This document shows positions 5,201 through 6,360 of a DNA stretch of 6,360 nucleotides, piece by piece. The stretch covers positions 1 through 6,360 of the forward strand of contig JAFXSH010000110.1 in NCBI GenBank assembly GCA_017525805.1. The letters are read 5' to 3'. The stretch comes from Clostridia bacterium. GTDB taxonomy: Bacteria; Bacillota_A; Clostridia; Christensenellales; Aristaeellaceae. The translations under genes were made by a program, and so were the position numbers. The notes under the pieces were generated by a model that saw only the letters and a list, made by a program, of their open reading frames with translations, searched no databases and was not told where the DNA came from. Position 1 is the stretch's first letter. The number at the start of each line of letters is the position of its first letter.

Positions 5201-6232
5201 AGCCAACTGCGCCCGCGCTTCCTCGCGCTGTTCAATGAGGGCGTCCCGCTGCTCCAACAGCGTTTTTTCCGTTTCCTCCAATTCCGCGCGCTTTTCGGCT
5301 AATTCCCGCTGCGCTTGCTCCAATTCGGCCTGCTTCGCTTCCGCTTCGGCCCGTTTTTCGTTCAGCTCCCGCTGGCTGCTTTCCGCTTCGGCTGTTTTTT
5401 CGTTCAGCTCCTGCCGCGCCTGTTCCAATTCTTCTTTGCTTCGGTCCAGCTCCGCCTGCTGCCCGTCCAATTCCAGGCGCTTTTCCTCAAATTCGGCCTT
5501 TTTCTCGTTCAGCTCCGCCTCCGCGCTGTCCAGCTCGGCCAGGGCGTTTTCATATTCCTGCCGGGCGCTTTCCTCCGCTTCGGCCAGCTCGCCGCTTTTT
5601 GCCTGCCATTCCGCCAGGGCATCCCGGTGTTCGGGGTTCACTTCCTTCGCAAGCAGCGAACGGGGCGCGTAAGCGTAGCCGAAATCCTCGCTGCTGATTC
5701 TCACACTGTCGGAAGGCTCCATGGACAGGGTTTCCGGCCTGGAAACGATGCCCGCTACGGCATATTGCCGGAACTCGCCGCCGACTTTGACGCGCACCGT
5801 GTCGCCCGCCCGGATTCCCGCGATTTTCGCAAAATTGTATTCTAAATAAATGGGATCATGGGCGTTTTGCTCCGCGCGCTCCCAGAAATAGAACGTTTGA
5901 AATTCATCTTCGTCAAAGGACATGGCCCGGATGGACAGATACCGTCCTTCCCCGTTGATCAGCACCAGATCGCCGATGAGCCGGGCGTTCACTTCCGCAA
6001 CGCCCGCCACGGCCTTCAGCGCGTCCATCCGTTCGAGTTCGGTCACGTCGGTCGTAACGAGGGCGTCCGGGTATCCGCCTTCCTGGACATAGAAATCCAA
6101 GGCTTCTTTCAGCGAAAGGAAACCGCCTGCCAGCCCCGTTAAGGTGGCGCAGCCGAAAGCGGATACCAGCAGCATGGAAAGAAGCAGCTTCCAATATTTT
6201 TTGCAGATGGCGCGAAAGAAAAATCCCCTCAT
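2267..6232 (-). CDS. FtsX/MacB-type ABC transporter permease with very long extracytoplasmic coiled coil
   Basis: The product is 1321 aa. I start it at the ATG at 6232 (MRGFFFRAICKKYWKLLLSM), 4 nt after the ATPase stop; the ATG at 6301 would lie inside the ATPase gene and add 23 residues before the usual family N-terminus. Layout: TM1 about 13-38; a MacB-like extracytoplasmic domain to about 205; heptad coiled coil about 208-538; a Gly-rich break near 540-550; about 22 Gly-containing heptads (about 556-722); return of the ectodomain (about 740-800); TM2-4 (about 810-834, 853-880, 908-930); then TM5 (about 976-998), a second ectodomain, and TM6-8 (about 1190-1211, 1236-1262, 1283-1305). Two FtsX cytoplasmic coupling motifs, REIGILRALGF and RELCVLRTLGF, follow TM2 and TM6. 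It would pair with the ATPase just upstream as a mechanotransmission-type ABC complex, lipid or peptide exporter, or envelope remodelling device; the substrate cannot be told. No ribosome site is visible, so translation is probably coupled to the ATPase. Confidence 0.9.
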   Translation of the reverse strand: MRGFFFRAICKKYWKLLLSMLLVSAFGCATLTGLAGGFLSLKEALDFYVQEGGYPDALVTTDVTELERMDALKAVAGVAEVNARLIGDLVLINGEGRYLSIRAMSFDEDEFQTFYFWERAEQNAHDPIYLEYNFAKIAGIRAGDTVRVKVGGEFRQYAVAGIVSRPETLSMEPSDSVRISSEDFGYAYAPRSLLAKEVNPEHRDALAEWQAKSGELAEAEESARQEYENALAELDSAEAELNEKKAEFEEKRLELDGQQAELDRSKEELEQARQELNEKTAEAESSQRELNEKRAEAEAKQAELEQAQRELAEKRAELEETEKTLLEQRDALIEQREEARAQLASLQSAKEELLEGQKTLEKERAKALDKRWELNSARSQLVTKRAEVEQQLAALRLAKGYLSRLNQAVEAIAAESGFYQQTRAAIEELDRLLADTEAMKRRIEQAQSALASVDAALTAAENQGLDTVELLAQRQEIVNGLAAVDVSEAEIGSKLAQLRASIAEMQSQRAALQERLSALQDTDQLQNEADALRNQLKNLAGGLTDGGNVSESMLNSAIEQATDGLKQIDSGISQIDYGLRLIRDGLKQADEKEAELNDGLAQMQEGEALLNDALAQMDDGLRQMDEGFQQIADGYREMDDFQAQIDSGSSELAEGFAQIADYQAQLDEGFAQIRAGEEEIDAALAQIEDGETQIADAIADAERQIADGENQIKDTRTGVENGWIEALAEFSDLENELNKTYEELSEWEGYQVFCNQFLLRFSPDASPEAVLENVNAALAEAGVEVKSTVLYESSPINRRINNNLIPIETMANFIPMIFFAIAMIVVYLFMSLMIRQCRREIGILRALGFTRFRVVSLFCGAGLLVSLGAVAFGLAVSLAVRGYFVHYFFDILLPLPVHVLVFSWPKFLLSAVLTLAAVETSTVVSALSISGIQPSEAMTRLKPSTVKIPRFVRWALRGASPFLKFSVISLLRNRLRFLFSVVCLAGSVMLIFTSRSLVSSTNEILDRTFTRSIHYDCQIFISEKGADDLQRAVAALPYVSDVERMDYYTASFFLNGHSESAKVAVVQENTRLLSVEDQKRNVLPITGDGVVLEKHLAERLGASIGDTVEVNGAPLRVSAVSEQCAARFQYMAAAQAQALGNCTQRSLICRVPAEYESEFMGFLVEQDGYLYAVFTHSVYSSCLYLLEGANLACWMLIGIAMIIGLVIVVNTSQTNLLEQKRELCVLRTLGFQHGELSLYWFAQSLLHFLYSCVLGFPAGIAMAKRAIQNMEMELYTYTFVNNPWDYAVTAGLVFAYIVFSHFLSMRSLRRWDIVECVKDKE
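4070..4570 (-). repeat. About 22 tandem Gly-x-x-Q-I/M-x-D heptads in the permease
   Basis: The coding sequence repeats every 21 bp. Examples are GLKQIDS, GLAQMQE, GLRQMDE, GFQQIAD, GFAQIAD, GFAQIRA and GETQIAD. A hydrophobic residue and Gly keep fixed heptad positions almost without a break. Near the end one 4-residue step (AIAD) interrupts the register before AERQIAD and GENQIKD, a typical coiled-coil stutter. Gly-containing heptads of this type also occur in YhgE/Pip-like Gram-positive surface proteins. Confidence 0.8.
5341..5424 (-). repeat. Degenerate 42-bp tandem repeat in the coiled-coil coding region
   Basis: Copies at 5341-5382 and 5383-5424 are nearly identical over their first 30 bases (shared CCGCTTCGGC and TTTTCGTTCAGCTCC) and diverge after. 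Each encodes two heptads around RELNEK(R/T)AEAE. This suggests the coil grew by duplication of two-heptad units. Confidence 0.6.
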
Positions 6233-6236
6233 GCGT

Positions 6237-6360
6237 TTACCATTCGATGCGCTCCGCCGGAACGGGCTGATCGTTTTCCGTGATTTCGATGATTTTTCCA
6301 TCCTTCATCCGGAGCACCCGATCCGCCATTTTCCCGATTTCCTGGGTATGTGTCACGATG
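6237..6360 (-). CDS. ABC transporter ATP-binding protein, C-terminus only
   Basis: Only the last 40 codons and the TAA (6239-6237) are in the window; the gene continues past the right edge. The visible part begins IVTHTQEIGKMADRVLRMKD and ends GKIIEITENDQPVPAERIEW. The 'VTH' with its histidine is the H-loop (switch) of ABC ATPases, followed by the usual 'x-I-x-x-x-A-D-R-V-x-x-x-x-D-G-K-I' end of LolD/MacB-type (FtsE-like) ATPases. Walker A, Walker B and the signature motif lie outside. It is on the same strand as the FtsX-type permease, 4 nt upstream of it, so the two form one operon and presumably one membrane complex, with this subunit hydrolysing ATP in the cytoplasm. Confidence 0.92.
   Translation of the reverse strand, partial: IVTHTQEIGKMADRVLRMKDGKIIEITENDQPVPAERIEW

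Noticed and set aside
4100..5302. 400-codon open frame on the plus strand
   Set aside because: It is antisense to the coiled-coil region. The repeated Leu/Phe/Gln-rich product is what the heptad codons give on the opposite strand, and no ribosome site or known family is visible.
4070..5600. Periodic repeats that could suggest a CRISPR array
   Set aside because: The period is 21 or 42 bp, in frame, with no constant repeat plus unique spacer; it is heptad coding sequence.
5037..5845. Plus-strand open frames rich in Ser/Ala/Cys/Phe
   Set aside because: These are shadows of the GAG/GAA/CAG-rich coil codons in other frames, low in complexity and without start signals.
1..6360. Mobile element, prophage or tRNA gene
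   Set aside because: No transposase, integrase, terminal repeat, attachment-site duplication or cloverleaf sequence was seen on either strand.

Overview
The window looks like chromosomal DNA from a Bacillota/Clostridia-type bacterium, probably a gut-commensal relative. The reasons are strong AGGAGG-type ribosome binding sites, compact -35/-10 promoters, intrinsic terminators with T7 tracts, and protein families typical of that group: a short XRE regulator, DUF2200 and DUF1801 proteins, and a long coiled-coil FtsX-type permease. The assignment is inferred from style and families only. Every intact gene lies on the minus strand, so transcription runs right to left.

Right to left: (i) 6360-6237 holds the last 40 codons of an ABC transporter ATPase. 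After a 4-nt gap comes its partner permease (6232-2267, 1321 aa), an eight-helix tandem FtsX protein whose first extracytoplasmic domain is interrupted by about 530 residues of coiled coil and Gly-containing heptads. (ii) 2266-1851 has no intact gene. It holds what looks like a plus-strand membrane-protein remnant, a possible minus-strand gene tail, an intrinsic terminator, and the control region of the next gene. (iii) 1850-1530 encodes a 106-aa XRE regulator with a GTG start and its own terminator. (iv) 1351-1112 encodes a 79-aa acidic protein with its own promoter. (v) 1029-1 is a three-gene operon: DUF2200, DUF1801 (ATGA overlap) and the N-terminus of a condensation-domain/alcohol-acetyltransferase-like protein that leaves the window. 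A clear TTGCTT-N17-TATAAT promoter precedes it.

The best new observation is a set of three inverted repeats sharing the TTTCT-N3-AGAAA plan. Two are in the XRE gene's control region and one is next to the -10 of the 79-aa gene. They suggest a small regulon in which the XRE protein controls itself and the neighbouring 79-aa gene. The second is the architecture of the permease. I see no phage, transposon, CRISPR or RNA gene, and nothing that amounts to a demonstrably new defence or biosynthetic system.
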